Shown here in pieces: positions 22,875 through 31,038 of a stretch of 64,000 nt of DNA. Both the position numbers and the translations under genes were made by a program. The stretch spans positions 5,704,001 through 5,768,000 of the forward strand of contig NZ_CP107995.1 in the NCBI RefSeq assembly GCF_036116635.1, read 5' to 3'. The stretch's first letter is position 1. Each line of letters starts with the position of its first letter. Under the pieces are notes generated by a model, which saw only the letters and a program-made list of their open reading frames with translations, had not been told where the DNA came from and did not search any database. The stretch comes from Amycolatopsis sp. NBC_00345 (GTDB lineage Bacteria > Actinomycetota > Actinomycetes > Mycobacteriales > Pseudonocardiaceae).

Positions 22875-23960
22875 ATGACTACGTCCCGAACGGCTTCAGC
22901 CGGCCCCAGCGGCGGGACCGCCGGCCTTTCCCCACCTCACTCAGCACTGGACGTGGCCGGTTTCCCCGACCTTCAGCGGATCGTGGCCGGCGCCGGCCTG
23001 CTGGGCCGGCGTCGTGGTTATTACGGCGTGAAGGTCGGTTTGACGCTGCTGGCCTTCGCCGGCGGGTGCGCCGCCTTCGTGCTGCTGGGCGACAGCTGGT
23101 GGCAACTGTTCACGGCCGCGTTCTTCGCGGTGATGTCCACCCAGCTCGCCTTCGTCGGCCACGACGCCGGCCACCGGCAGATCTTCCGCACCCGGCAGGC
23201 CAACAACGCCGTCGGCTACGCGCACGCCGGGCTCGTCGGCATCAGCTTCGGCTGGTGGATCGACAAGCACAACCGGCACCACACCAGCCCGAACCACGAG
23301 CAGGACGATCCCGACCTCGACATCCCCATGCTGGCGTTCACCACCACGCAGTCCCGCGACCGGAAATGGTTCGTCCGGTTCACCGCCCGGTACCAGGCGT
23401 TCCTGTTCTTCCCGCTGCTGCTGCTCGAAGGGCTCAACCTGCACTGGGCCAGCGCCACGGCGGTCTGGCGCGGCACCGTCAAGGCCCGCCGGCTGGAGGC
23501 GGCGCTGTTGCTGCTGCACACGGCCGGGTACCTGACCGCGGTGTTCCTCGTCCTGTCGCCGCCGGTGGCGGTGCTGTTCATCGCCGTGCACCAGGGGCTG
23601 TGGGGCGTGTACATGGGCTGTTCCTTCGCCCCCGGGCACAAGGGCATGCCCACCTACACCGACGGCACCGCGCCGGACTTCCTGCGCCGGCAGGTGCTCA
23701 GCAGCCGCAACGTCCGCGGTGGCCCGATGGTCGACTTCGCCCTCGGCGGCCTGAACTACCAGGTGGAACACCACCTGTTCCCGAGCATGCCCCGGGCCAA
23801 CCTGCGGGCCGCCCAGCGCCTGGTCCGGCAGTTCTGCAGCCAGCACGGCATCGAGTACACCCAGTGCGGCCTCCTGCGGTCCTACGGCCACGTCCTGCAG
23901 CACCTGCACCGCGTCGGCGCGCCCCTGCGCGTCCGGACCGCGAGGGGTGACCTCACGTGA
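22875..23960 (+). CDS. Membrane fatty-acid desaturase (DesA3-like)
   Basis: 361 residues. The three histidine boxes of acyl desaturases are present: HDAGH (HxxxH), HNRHH (HxxHH) and QVEHHLFP (HxxHH), with several hydrophobic segments between. It would bind two irons and introduce a double bond into membrane acyl chains, adjusting fluidity. GAGGA lies six bases before the ATG. A stress-type promoter is likely upstream, and its stop overlaps the WhiB-like start (GTGA), so the desaturase, WhiB and GAF-ANTAR genes are one transcription unit. Chain position of the double bond unknown. Confidence 0.88.
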   Translation: MTTSRTASAGPSGGTAGLSPPHSALDVAGFPDLQRIVAGAGLLGRRRGYYGVKVGLTLLAFAGGCAAFVLLGDSWWQLFTAAFFAVMSTQLAFVGHDAGHRQIFRTRQANNAVGYAHAGLVGISFGWWIDKHNRHHTSPNHEQDDPDLDIPMLAFTTTQSRDRKWFVRFTARYQAFLFFPLLLLEGLNLHWASATAVWRGTVKARRLEAALLLLHTAGYLTAVFLVLSPPVAVLFIAVHQGLWGVYMGCSFAPGHKGMPTYTDGTAPDFLRRQVLSSRNVRGGPMVDFALGGLNYQVEHHLFPSMPRANLRAAQRLVRQFCSQHGIEYTQCGLLRSYGHVLQHLHRVGAPLRVRTARGDLT

Positions 23961-24148
23961 ACCAGGCCCGGCGGCTTCCCGGTCCCGTGGCGGACAGCTG
24001 GGAATGGCAGCTGCGAGGGGCCTGCCGCGGCTGCCCGGTACTGGCCCAGTGCCGGGCGCACGCCCTGACCGCGCAGGAACTGTACGGCGTGTGGGGCGGC
24101 TTGTCCGAGACCGATCGCCGCGCCTCCAGCCTGTCGGCCGGGTACTGA
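23957..24148 (+). pseudogene. WhiB-like protein with a precise internal deletion
   Basis: 63 residues, against roughly 85-110 for WhiB-family proteins. The opening SWEWQLRGACRG and the end CPVLAQCRAHAL, ELYGVWGGLSETDRR are typical, but the intervening region, with FFHP and the second cysteine, is missing. The two parts join at CRG: the usual first CRG and the later CRGCP appear to have recombined, leaving three cysteines (23, 26, 32) instead of four. A normal [4Fe-4S] cluster therefore cannot be held as usual. The frame is intact and coupled by GTGA to the desaturase, so it may still be made; I score it as a broken gene. Confidence 0.7.
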
Positions 24149-24163
24149 CATGCCACCCGCGCG

Positions 24164-24862
24164 ATGAGCACCGAACGGCACGTCGAGCTGCTGGGCCTGC
24201 TCGACACCGGCAACAAAGACCCCGCGACGCTGCTGCGGCGGGTGTGCAGCCTCAGCGTCGAGGTCTGCGCGGTCACCGGCGCGGCAGTGACCGTCCAGGG
24301 CGGCGACGACAACACCGCGCAGGCGGTGGCCTGCGCGACCGACGGGACCAGCCTGGTCCTCGACGATCTGCAGCGCACAGTCGGCGAAGGACCCAGGCTC
24401 GCGGCGCACAAGCACGGCGGCCCCGTACTGGTCGCCGATCTGGCGGCCGCGGGCGCCCGCTGGCCCGGCTTCGCCCCCGGAGCCAGGGCCGCCGGGGTGG
24501 CCGCGGTGTTCTCGTTCCCGCTGCGTGTCGGCGCGGTCCGGCTCGGGACGCTCGACCTGTACCGCACCAGCACGGGTTCCCTGAGCCGGGCCGGGCTACG
24601 GGACGCGCTGGTGCTGGCCGACATCGCCACGCACGCCGTCCTCGACGACCTGCGCAGCCCGGACCCGATGGACATCGGCTGGCTCTCCGACGTCCACCCG
24701 GTGGTCCACCAGGCCACCGGGGCCGTCACCGCGCAGCTGGACGTGAGCATGCGCGACGCGTTGCTGCTCATCCGCGCCCACGCCTACGCCCATCAGACGC
24801 CGCTGGACCAGGTGTCCCGGCAGATCATCGACCACCAACTCCGGCTCAAGACAGGAGACTGA
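24164..24862 (+). CDS. GAF-ANTAR two-domain regulator (first)
   Basis: 232 residues. Residues about 10-155 form a GAF domain (VCSLSVEVCAVTGAAVTVQGGDD, cited in part, and VFSFPLRVGAVRLGTLDLYR), the C-terminal 60 an ANTAR RNA-binding domain (VHQATGAVTAQLDVSMRDALLLIRAHAY, cited in part). ANTAR proteins bind paired RNA hairpins and prevent termination; GAF would sense a ligand or redox state. It lacks a clear ribosome site but follows the WhiB-like gene by 15 bp and precedes a second GAF-ANTAR gene by three. Found with stress-related desaturase genes in actinobacteria. Confidence 0.85.
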   Translation: MSTERHVELLGLLDTGNKDPATLLRRVCSLSVEVCAVTGAAVTVQGGDDNTAQAVACATDGTSLVLDDLQRTVGEGPRLAAHKHGGPVLVADLAAAGARWPGFAPGARAAGVAAVFSFPLRVGAVRLGTLDLYRTSTGSLSRAGLRDALVLADIATHAVLDDLRSPDPMDIGWLSDVHPVVHQATGAVTAQLDVSMRDALLLIRAHAYAHQTPLDQVSRQIIDHQLRLKTGD

Positions 24863-24865
24863 CCC

Positions 24866-25648
24866 ATGTCCGAACACCAGGCCCGGACCCTCCCGGACAC
24901 GGCCCCGGCCCCCGGCCGCGAACAGCGGCTGGCCGACACCTTCGTCGCGCTCGCCGACACCATGGTCGACGACTTCGACGTGCTGGAGTTCCTGCACATG
25001 CTGTGCGACCAGTGCGTCGCGCTGCTCGAGGTGTCCGCGGCCGGGGTGATCCTGCTCGACGAGCGCGGCGGGCTCCGCATGGCGGCCGCGTCCTCGGAAC
25101 GCGCGGAGGTGCTGGAGATGTTCGCCGTGCAGACCGACGACGGGCCCTGCATCGACTGCGTGCGCAGCGGCACCCCGGTCGCGAGCGCGGACCTCACCGC
25201 GGACACCGCCCGCTGGCCACGCTTCGCCGCGGCCGCGCACGAATGCGGATTCCGTGCTGTGCAAGCGGTTCCGATGCGGCTGCGCCAGCAGGTCATCGGC
25301 GTGCTGACCCTGCTCAAGGTCGACCAGAACGGGGTCGACGACACCAGCACCCGGCTCGGCCAGGCCCTCGCCGACGTCGCCACCATCGGTTTGCTGCAGC
25401 AACGCGCCATCGGCAGCGCGGACCTGCTCGCCGAGCAGCTGCAGACCGCGCTCAACAGCCGGGTCATCATCGAACAGGCCAAAGGCGTGCTCTCCGTCCG
25501 CGGCGGCGACCTCGACATGGAAACAGCGTTCGCCGCCCTGCGCGGCTACGCCCGCTCCCACAACCAGCGCCTCTCGGAACTCGCCCGCGCCGTGGCGGAA
25601 GGCACCGCGGACATCGCCGAAATCCTTGCGCAGCACACCCGCGCTTAG
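24866..25648 (+). CDS. GAF-ANTAR two-domain regulator (second)
   Basis: 260 residues, like its neighbour but longer. GAF spans about residues 30-175 (LCDQCVALLEVSAAGVILLDERGG, cited in part; DDGPCIDCVRSGTPV; RAVQAVPMRLRQQVIGVLTLL), ANTAR about 190-255 (ALNSRVIIEQAKGVLSVRGG then FAALRGYARSHNQRLSELARAV). The CIDC pair within GAF could be a redox or metal sensor. GACAGGAGACTGACCC precedes the ATG with a good GGAG. Two adjacent ANTAR proteins may antagonise or act as a heteromeric pair on RNA; no target hairpin was identified. Ends 16 bp before a convergent gene. Confidence 0.87.
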   Translation: MSEHQARTLPDTAPAPGREQRLADTFVALADTMVDDFDVLEFLHMLCDQCVALLEVSAAGVILLDERGGLRMAAASSERAEVLEMFAVQTDDGPCIDCVRSGTPVASADLTADTARWPRFAAAAHECGFRAVQAVPMRLRQQVIGVLTLLKVDQNGVDDTSTRLGQALADVATIGLLQQRAIGSADLLAEQLQTALNSRVIIEQAKGVLSVRGGDLDMETAFAALRGYARSHNQRLSELARAVAEGTADIAEILAQHTRA

Positions 25649-25664
25649 ATCGCCCGCGTGTCCG

Positions 25665-26519
25665 TCAGGCCGTCGGCCGCGCGAGCAGCTCGCGCACGGT
25701 CTGCGGTTCACGGCCGAGGAGGGTGCCGAGCAGCGGGTCGACCCCGGCGAAGAAGCCGTCGCGGGCGGCCTCGTACATGCCGAGCAGGAAGCGCGCCATG
25801 GTCTCCTGCTGCCCCGCGGCGACCTGGGTGGCGATCCACTCGTCGCTACTGATCACCGCGAGCTTGATCGTGCGGCCGGTCAGCTCGGACGCGATCGCCG
25901 CGACGTCCTCGAACGTGGGCGCGGCGGCGGCGGTGAGGGTCGTGGGGCCGTCGTAAGCGCCGTTCGAGGCAAGGATGACGGCCGCGGCCTCGGCAGCGTC
26001 CTCGCGAGCCGTCCAGGACACCGGTCCGTCCGCCGGAACCTCGATGACGCCGGTGTCGCGCCACGGCCCCGCCAGCAAGTTGAGGCTGTGCGCGTAGAAG
26101 CCATTGCGCAGCGACGTCCAGGCGACGCCGGACTCGGCCAGCAGTTGCTCGGTCGCCGCGTGATCACGCCCCGGCCAGAACGGTGTGTCGAGCGCGGCGC
26201 CCTGATGGCTCGTGTACAGGATCCGCCCGGCTCCGGCGCTGACGGCGGCGTTGACGGCGGTGCGGTGCAGGCTCACCCCGTCGGCGGCCGGGTCGTTCGA
26301 CGACACCAGAAGCACCTGGTCGGCGCCCTCGAACGCGCCCGGCAGCGAGTCCGGTTCGGCGTAGTCGCCGCGCCGCACGGTGACGCCGCGGTCCGCGAAA
26401 CGCTGGGCTTTGGCGGTGTCGCGCGCGACGACGACCAGCTCCTCCGCCGGCACATGGCCGAGAAGGTGGTCGACAGTCGCGCCGTTGAGTGCGCCGGTCG
26501 CTCCGGTGATGACGATCAT
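25665..26519 (-). CDS. NmrA-like NAD(P)H:quinone oxidoreductase (QOR2/YtfG-like)
   Basis: 284 residues of an atypical SDR. The N-terminal MIVITGATGALNGATVDHLL holds the Rossmann cofactor loop, VLLVSSND and AGAGRILYTSHQGA match the NmrA-type quinone reductase QOR2, and a C-terminal helical part follows. Such proteins reduce quinones with NADPH in the cytosol. GGAAGG precedes the ATG. It is divergent from a TetR gene with 83 bp between starts, a standard pair in which the TetR represses the reductase and itself in response to a quinone-like compound. Confidence 0.85.
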   Translation of the reverse strand: MIVITGATGALNGATVDHLLGHVPAEELVVVARDTAKAQRFADRGVTVRRGDYAEPDSLPGAFEGADQVLLVSSNDPAADGVSLHRTAVNAAVSAGAGRILYTSHQGAALDTPFWPGRDHAATEQLLAESGVAWTSLRNGFYAHSLNLLAGPWRDTGVIEVPADGPVSWTAREDAAEAAAVILASNGAYDGPTTLTAAAAPTFEDVAAIASELTGRTIKLAVISSDEWIATQVAAGQQETMARFLLGMYEAARDGFFAGVDPLLGTLLGREPQTVRELLARPTA

Positions 26520-26602
26520 GGTCAGCCTTCCGTTAACGATGGAATCAGTTTGATGATACCAACGGAAACAGACGGTAGCAGTGATGCGTTATCATTGGCA
26601 AC

Positions 26603-27319
26603 ATGATCGAGACGACCAGCAGCCGGAGCGAAACGCGGTCGAAGATCGTCGACGTCGCGGCGCGGCTGCTCCGAGAGCAAGGACCGGCGGCAGTCACCAC
26701 GCGCGGGGTCGCGGAGGGAGCCGGGGTGCAGGCGCCGACGATCTACCGCCTGTTCGGCGACAAGGACGGCCTGCTCGACGCCGTGGCCGAGCACGTGATG
26801 GCCACCTACGTCTCCACCAAGGCCGCGATCGTGGAGGCCGCGTCGGCCGGGGACGTCGACCCCATCGACGATCTGCGCGCCGGGTGGGAAATGCAGATCG
26901 GCTTCGGCGTCGCGAACCCGACGCTCTTCGTCCTCCTGAGCGACCCGGCGCGGGCGCTGCGCTCGCCCGCGACGCAATCGGGCCAGCACGTGCTGGCATC
27001 GCGAGTCCACCGGGTCGCGCTGACCGGGCGGCTGCGGGTCAGCGAAAAGCGCGCGGTCGACCTGATCCACGCGGCCGGCACCGGCGCCGTGCTCACGCTC
27101 CTGTCGACGCCGCCCGAGCAACGCGATCCTCAACTGGCCGACGACCTCTTCGACACCGTTCTCCGGCGCATCGTCACGGACGCTCCCGAACGCCCCGAAA
27201 CCAGTCCCGCGGCATCAGCGGTCGCCGTACGCGCCATCGCGTCCCAGCTCACCATGCTGAGCGACGCCGAACGGCAGCTCCTGACCGAGTGGCTCGACCG
27301 CGCAATCGGTGCCCTGTAA
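26603..27319 (+). CDS. TetR-family regulator, divergent from the quinone reductase
   Basis: 238 residues. The N-terminal helix-turn-helix is typical: RSKIVDVAARLLREQGPAAV then TRGVAEGAGVQAPTIYRLFGDKDGLLDAVAE (cited in part). The C-terminal ligand-binding part is unassigned. TATCAT is seven bases before the ATG with no ribosome site, so the mRNA may be leaderless. Between the two starts TTCCGTT (about 26527) and AACGGAA (about 26561) are complementary and could be operator arms, though 27 bases apart. Likely local repressor of the reductase. Confidence 0.85.
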   Translation: MIETTSSRSETRSKIVDVAARLLREQGPAAVTTRGVAEGAGVQAPTIYRLFGDKDGLLDAVAEHVMATYVSTKAAIVEAASAGDVDPIDDLRAGWEMQIGFGVANPTLFVLLSDPARALRSPATQSGQHVLASRVHRVALTGRLRVSEKRAVDLIHAAGTGAVLTLLSTPPEQRDPQLADDLFDTVLRRIVTDAPERPETSPAASAVAVRAIASQLTMLSDAERQLLTEWLDRAIGAL

Positions 27320-27392
27320 GCGATCCTCGCGAGCAGGCCGGGCTGCTGCGCGACGGGGCATCCCCGGCACCTTGGTCCGCATGATGATCGGC

Positions 27393-28238
27393 TTAATCCA
27401 CAGGCGCGCCGGGCGACCGGTTGTCCAGCAAGTGGCGGGTGTAGTCGTAGAGACGGCGGGCGTCCTCGATGGTTGACACCTCAAGGTCAAGCGGCAGAGC
27501 ACGGCCCTCGTCCACCGCGGTGATACGGCCGTAGCCGCCGGGTTCCAGGAAAGGCAGGATCTCGTCGACAGCGGCTTCGACGGGCTTTCCGGTCACGCGC
27601 AGCTGGGCGATCTGGGCCGCGGTCGTCGGGTCGTGGTCACCGGCGAAGCTCGTGGAGACGGTGCCAGGGAAGTTGTTCACGTAGCGGACATTCGACGCGG
27701 GATACCGGTCGACGAAGTCCACCGCGAGCAACGCGTTCAATATCCCCGCGTGAACCATCGCGGAAAGACCGTGATAATTAGTCCGCTGCTGGAGGTCATT
27801 CCATTGTGGAGTCCCGAAACTGCCCGCACCGCCGAAATTGAGCACAACGGGGTCGCCGGCGCGATCGAGCAGGCCGATCAGCCCGTGGCTGAGCAGGAAC
27901 CGGCTGAGGTAGGACAGGGCGAAGTTCGACTCCACCCCGTCGGCCGTCTCGACCCGGGCCGACCGGAGGTATCGGGCGCCCAGGACGAGGACGTTCACCT
28001 GGTCGAGCTCGGCGGACAGCTGCTCGGTCAGCCTGATGTTCTCGTTGATGAGTTCGAGGTCGGCTTGGATGAAGGAAGCTCGCGCTTCGGCGCCCAGGCG
28101 GCGCGCGGCCGCCAGGAAGGACTGGCCTTTCGCCTGGTTGGTGCCGATGACCACAGCCCGGTCGCCCCGCTCCAGATAAGCCTGGGCGAGACCGCGGCCG
28201 ATGCCGTCCGTGCCACCGGTGATCACGATCGTCTTCAC
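27393..28238 (-). CDS. Short-chain dehydrogenase/reductase-like protein
   Basis: 281 residues. The cofactor loop TGGTDGIGRGLAQAYLERGDRAVVIG (cited in part) is classical SDR, and NVLVLGARYLRSARVETADGVESNFALSYLSRFLL resembles the retinol-dehydrogenase-like group (cited in part). The usual catalytic YxxxK is not obvious; NYHGLSAMVHAGI lies where it would be expected, with Tyr but no Lys at +4. It may thus be catalytically weak. The start overlaps the epoxide hydrolase stop (ATGA), so the two are coupled and share the MarR-controlled promoter. Confidence 0.78.
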   Translation of the reverse strand: MKTIVITGGTDGIGRGLAQAYLERGDRAVVIGTNQAKGQSFLAAARRLGAEARASFIQADLELINENIRLTEQLSAELDQVNVLVLGARYLRSARVETADGVESNFALSYLSRFLLSHGLIGLLDRAGDPVVLNFGGAGSFGTPQWNDLQQRTNYHGLSAMVHAGILNALLAVDFVDRYPASNVRYVNNFPGTVSTSFAGDHDPTTAAQIAQLRVTGKPVEAAVDEILPFLEPGGYGRITAVDEGRALPLDLEVSTIEDARRLYDYTRHLLDNRSPGAPVD

Positions 28239-29419
28239 GAGGACGCCCCGGCGGCGGCAGTGCCGAGCGGCGCGGTCCGGAGACCGCGGAAGAAGTCCTG
28301 GACATCGGCGACGAGCAGGTCGGGTGCTTGCAGGGCGGCGAAGTGCCCGCCACGATCGTAATTCCGCCAGCGAGTGACCTTGTTGGACAGTTGCGCCAGA
28401 TCCCGGATGGCCTGGTCCCCCAGGAAGTTCGCCACCGCCGTCGGGACGCCGGACGGGGCGGGGCGTCCGGCCTGCAGCTCGGGCCCGACCTCGAAGTACA
28501 GGCGGGCCGCCGAGCCCGCGGTCCCGGTCAGCCAGAAAATCGTCACGTTGGTCAGGATCGCGTCACGGTCGACGGGGGTCTGTTTCGTCTGAGTGGGGTC
28601 GTAGTCGACGAACCACTCCAGGTTCCAGGCCAGCTGGCCGACCGGCGAATCGTTGAGTGCGTAAGCGATCGTCTGCGGACGGGTGCTCATTTCGTGCATG
28701 TAGCCGGAGCGGCCGTACCACCAGCGTTCGTTGGACAGCGCCGTTTCCCGGTCCGGTTCACTCAGCCGCTCGAGCTCATCCGGGGCCATCGGCGAGGCGG
28801 CGAAGGCCAGGGCGTTGACGTGGACTCCGATCACGCGTTCAGGGACTACCCGGGCGAGCTCGGGCGCGATGACGCTGCCGAAATCCCCGCCCTGCACCGC
28901 ATAACGCTCGTAGCCCAGGCGGCTCATCAGCTCGGCCCAGGCGCGGGCGGTGCGGTTGACGCCCCAGCCCTGTTCGCGGGTCGGCCCCGAGAAGGCGTAT
29001 CCGGGCAGCGAAGGGGCGATGATGTGGAAGGCGTCGGCCGGGTCGCCCCCGTGGGCGCGGGGATCGCTCAGCGGCCCGAGGATCGCGGAGAAATCGGCGA
29101 TCGTGCTCGGCCAGCCGTGGGTGATGATCAACGGCGTCGCGTCCGGCTCGGGCGAGCGCAGGTGCAGGAAGTGGATGTTCTGCCCGTCGATTTCGACGGT
29201 GAACTGCGGGTACGCGTTCAGCGCGGCCTCCTGCGCCCGCCAGTCGTAACCGGTGCGCCAATAGTCGACGAGGTCCCGCAGCCATTCCCGGTTGACGCCG
29301 TAGGACCACCCGGCGCCGGGCAGCTCGTCCGGCCACCGGGTGCGGTCCAGGCGCTCGGCCAGATCCCTGAGTTCGGCTTCCGGGACATCGATGCGGAACG
29401 GCTGGGGCGCGGACGTCAT
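28235..29419 (-). CDS. Epoxide hydrolase (alpha/beta hydrolase with N-terminal EHN domain)
   Basis: 394 residues. The N-terminal EHN region (FRIDVPEAELRDLAERLDRTRWPDE, cited in part) and the hydrolase core with HGWPSTIADF (oxyanion HGWP), GGDFGS (nucleophile Asp) and a C-terminal NYDRGGHFAALQ (His) are typical of microsomal-type epoxide hydrolases. It opens epoxides to diols. The ATG at 29419 has AGGAGAA before it; an upstream start would lie in the operator. A strong promoter (TTGACA, 17 bp, TAGATT) and two GACAGC palindromes precede it. Probably induced when a toxic epoxide or its precursor relieves the MarR at 30045. Confidence 0.88.
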   Translation of the reverse strand: MTSAPQPFRIDVPEAELRDLAERLDRTRWPDELPGAGWSYGVNREWLRDLVDYWRTGYDWRAQEAALNAYPQFTVEIDGQNIHFLHLRSPEPDATPLIITHGWPSTIADFSAILGPLSDPRAHGGDPADAFHIIAPSLPGYAFSGPTREQGWGVNRTARAWAELMSRLGYERYAVQGGDFGSVIAPELARVVPERVIGVHVNALAFAASPMAPDELERLSEPDRETALSNERWWYGRSGYMHEMSTRPQTIAYALNDSPVGQLAWNLEWFVDYDPTQTKQTPVDRDAILTNVTIFWLTGTAGSAARLYFEVGPELQAGRPAPSGVPTAVANFLGDQAIRDLAQLSNKVTRWRNYDRGGHFAALQAPDLLVADVQDFFRGLRTAPLGTAAAGASS

Positions 29420-29452
29420 TCGGTTCTCCTGGGATCTCGGGCCACGACATAT

Positions 29453-29503
29453 GACAGCAGGCTGTCGTAGTGGCAATCTAGCAATATGACAGGCTGCTGT
29501 CAA
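29453..29503 (-). promoter_or_regulatory. Epoxide hydrolase promoter with two GACAGC palindromes
   Basis: TTGACA (29503-29498), 17 bases, TAGATT (29480-29475): a near-ideal promoter. GACAGGCTGCTGTC (29488-29501) overlaps the -35 and GACAGCAGGCTGTC (29453-29466) lies just past the start point. Two matching sites occur at the MarR start (30039 and 30076), pointing to that protein as the repressor. Confidence 0.65.
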
Positions 29504-29519
29504 AGATGGGCCCCAGGGC

Positions 29520-29903
29520 TCAGCCCACGCCCACGCGCTGCCAGCCGGGCTCGATGAGGGCGACGATCAGCTCCCGGTCACGCGAGTAGGCGGCGCCGCT
29601 GTACTTGTTCGCGATCCGGTCGATGACCTCCCAGGCGGCCTCCCCCGAGAGCCACTCGACCACCTCGCCGCGGAGGATGACCGGCCGGTACAGGTCGTCG
29701 GCCGGGGCCAGGGAGAGCGCGACCCGCGGGTCGCGCCGGAGGTTGCGCGCCTTGCGGGAGTCGGGGCCGGTGAAGATCGCGAGCCGGTCGCCGTGCGTGC
29801 CGATCCAGACCGGAACGGAGTGGGGTCCGCCATCGGGCAGGACGGTGGCGAGATGGGCGAACGAGGCACCGTCGAGCACTCGGCGGGCGTCGGGGTCGAG
29901 CAT
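29520..29903 (-). CDS. PPOX-class (F420/FMN split-barrel) oxidoreductase
   Basis: About 127 residues. ASFAHLATVLPDGGPHSVPVWIGTHGDRLAIFT (cited in part) followed by RKARNLRRDPRVALSL is the pattern of pyridoxamine-phosphate-oxidase-like F420-dependent proteins. They bind F420 or FMN and reduce small substrates. The ATG at 29903 is chosen because GGGAG is eight bases upstream; the one at 29912 would sit directly on that site. It lies alone between the epoxide hydrolase promoter and the MarR gene, on the minus strand. Confidence 0.8.
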   Translation of the reverse strand: MLDPDARRVLDGASFAHLATVLPDGGPHSVPVWIGTHGDRLAIFTGPDSRKARNLRRDPRVALSLAPADDLYRPVILRGEVVEWLSGEAAWEVIDRIANKYSGAAYSRDRELIVALIEPGWQRVGVG

Positions 29904-30032
29904 GGTGAGCATCTCCCGAAACGAGGTTACGAGGGACTGTCCAACAGGGATTCATCGTTCGACAGCACTGAAGGAAGGCGCGACAGCAGCGGCCGGGGCG
30001 GTCTGTCGCAGGACGACCCGCCGGCTATGACG

Positions 30033-30089
30033 TAACATGACAGCATGCTGCCAGCAGTGGACAACGTAGCAACACGACAGCCTGCTGTC
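30033..30089 (+). promoter_or_regulatory. MarR gene start with two GACAGC palindromes
   Basis: TAACAT (30033-30038) lies six bases before the MarR ATG. GACAGCATGCTGCC (30039-30052) covers that ATG, and GACAGCCTGCTGTC (30076-30089) lies in the first codons, 37 bp away. Repressor bound here would block its own transcription start. Confidence 0.6.
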
Positions 30090-30536
30090 AAAACTGCCGA
30101 GGAGGCCTGCGGGGCCTACACCGCGCTCCTCGACCAGGTCGTCAAGCTCGCCGAGGTCGTCGAGGCGGTCGGCAACGGGCTGGCCCGGCCGGTCGGCCAG
30201 AGCCGGGCGCGCTGGCAGGTGCTGGCGGCCGTCGAAGACGAGGCCGCTCCCGTCGGGGCGATCGCCTGCACCCTCGGGCACACGCGCCAGAGCGTCCAGC
30301 GCGTCGCGGACCTCCTCGTCGACGAGGGACTCGGCCGCTACCGGCCCAACCCCGCGCATCAGCGCGCCAAGCTGTTCGAAGTCACCGCCAAGGGCCGCAC
30401 GGCACTGCGGAAGATCCAGGCGGCCGAGTCCCAGTGCGCCCGTCGCGCCGCCGCGGGCATGGACCCCGAGAGCTTCGATGTCGCCCGCCAGACCCTCAGC
30501 GAACTGCAGCAACGCCTCGAATCCGAGCTGGCCTGA
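30045..30536 (+). CDS. MarR-family regulator of the epoxide hydrolase unit
   Basis: 163 residues with a winged helix: QSRARWQVLAAVEDEAAPVG, then IACTLGHTRQSVQRVADLLVDEGLGRY and a wing RYRPNPAHQRAKLFEVTAKG. No ribosome site precedes the ATG, which lies six bases after TAACAT, so a leaderless start is likely; the operator covers it. The stop overlaps the MerR start (TGATG). The identical palindromes at the epoxide hydrolase promoter, 540 bp away, make that operon its probable target. Inducer unknown. Confidence 0.85.
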   Translation: MLPAVDNVATRQPAVKTAEEACGAYTALLDQVVKLAEVVEAVGNGLARPVGQSRARWQVLAAVEDEAAPVGAIACTLGHTRQSVQRVADLLVDEGLGRYRPNPAHQRAKLFEVTAKGRTALRKIQAAESQCARRAAAGMDPESFDVARQTLSELQQRLESELA

Positions 30537-30931
30537 TGCGGATCGGCGAGCTGTCCAAGCGCACGGGCGCGAGCCCGCGCTCACTGCGGTACTACGAGGA
30601 GCAGGGCCTGCTGACCAGCTCGCGCTCCGACACCGGGCAGCGTCACTATTCCGATTCCGAGGTCCAGCGCGTGTCGCTCATCCGGCAGCTGTTCGACGCG
30701 GGTATGTCCAGCCGGGTGATCGCGAGTGTGCTGCCGTGTGTGGAGACCCCCGGCGACGTGGGTGTCGTCGAGTCGGCGTTCGCGACGATGACGCGCGAGC
30801 GCGACCGGATCGACGCCGACATCGCGCACCTGGTCGAGACCCGGGCCGCGCTCGACGTGCTGATCGAGGCCAACAGCCGGCACCAGGCGGAGATGTCCGC
30901 CGCCCCGGAAGCGGTGGCCCAGCCGGCCTGA
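30536..30931 (+). CDS. MerR-family regulator
   Basis: 131 residues. The start MRIGELSKRTGASPRSLRYYEEQGLL is the MerR DNA-binding region (cited in part), followed by a coiled-coil helix that dimerises. There is no Cys-based metal pocket, so it is more likely of the organic-ligand type. It is translationally coupled to the MarR gene (TGATG), which suggests that the pair responds to the same stress. The quinone reductase 107 bp downstream could be its target. Confidence 0.85.
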   Translation: MRIGELSKRTGASPRSLRYYEEQGLLTSSRSDTGQRHYSDSEVQRVSLIRQLFDAGMSSRVIASVLPCVETPGDVGVVESAFATMTRERDRIDADIAHLVETRAALDVLIEANSRHQAEMSAAPEAVAQPA

Positions 30932-31038
30932 TGCCGTGACCTGCGTCCCAGCCGGTTGCCTCTGACATCGGTGTGAGCGGTGAGGATGGCCGCAGGGCCC
31001 GGAACCACCGGGCCCGGTGATCCGGGAGGCGGCGGAAA

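Noticed and set aside
22148..22876. A 242-codon minus-strand gene in the empty gap
   Set aside because: No ribosome site, no recognisable motif, biased composition and it would overlap the likely desaturase promoter.
21281..23950. An 889-codon open frame on the plus strand
   Set aside because: Arg/Gly/Pro-rich composition, crosses the sortase substrate gene, the empty gap and the desaturase gene on another frame; an artefact of high GC.
26520..26602. A defined TetR operator
   Set aside because: TTCCGTT/AACGGAA arms are 27 bases apart and no tighter palindrome stands out; mentioned with the gene only.
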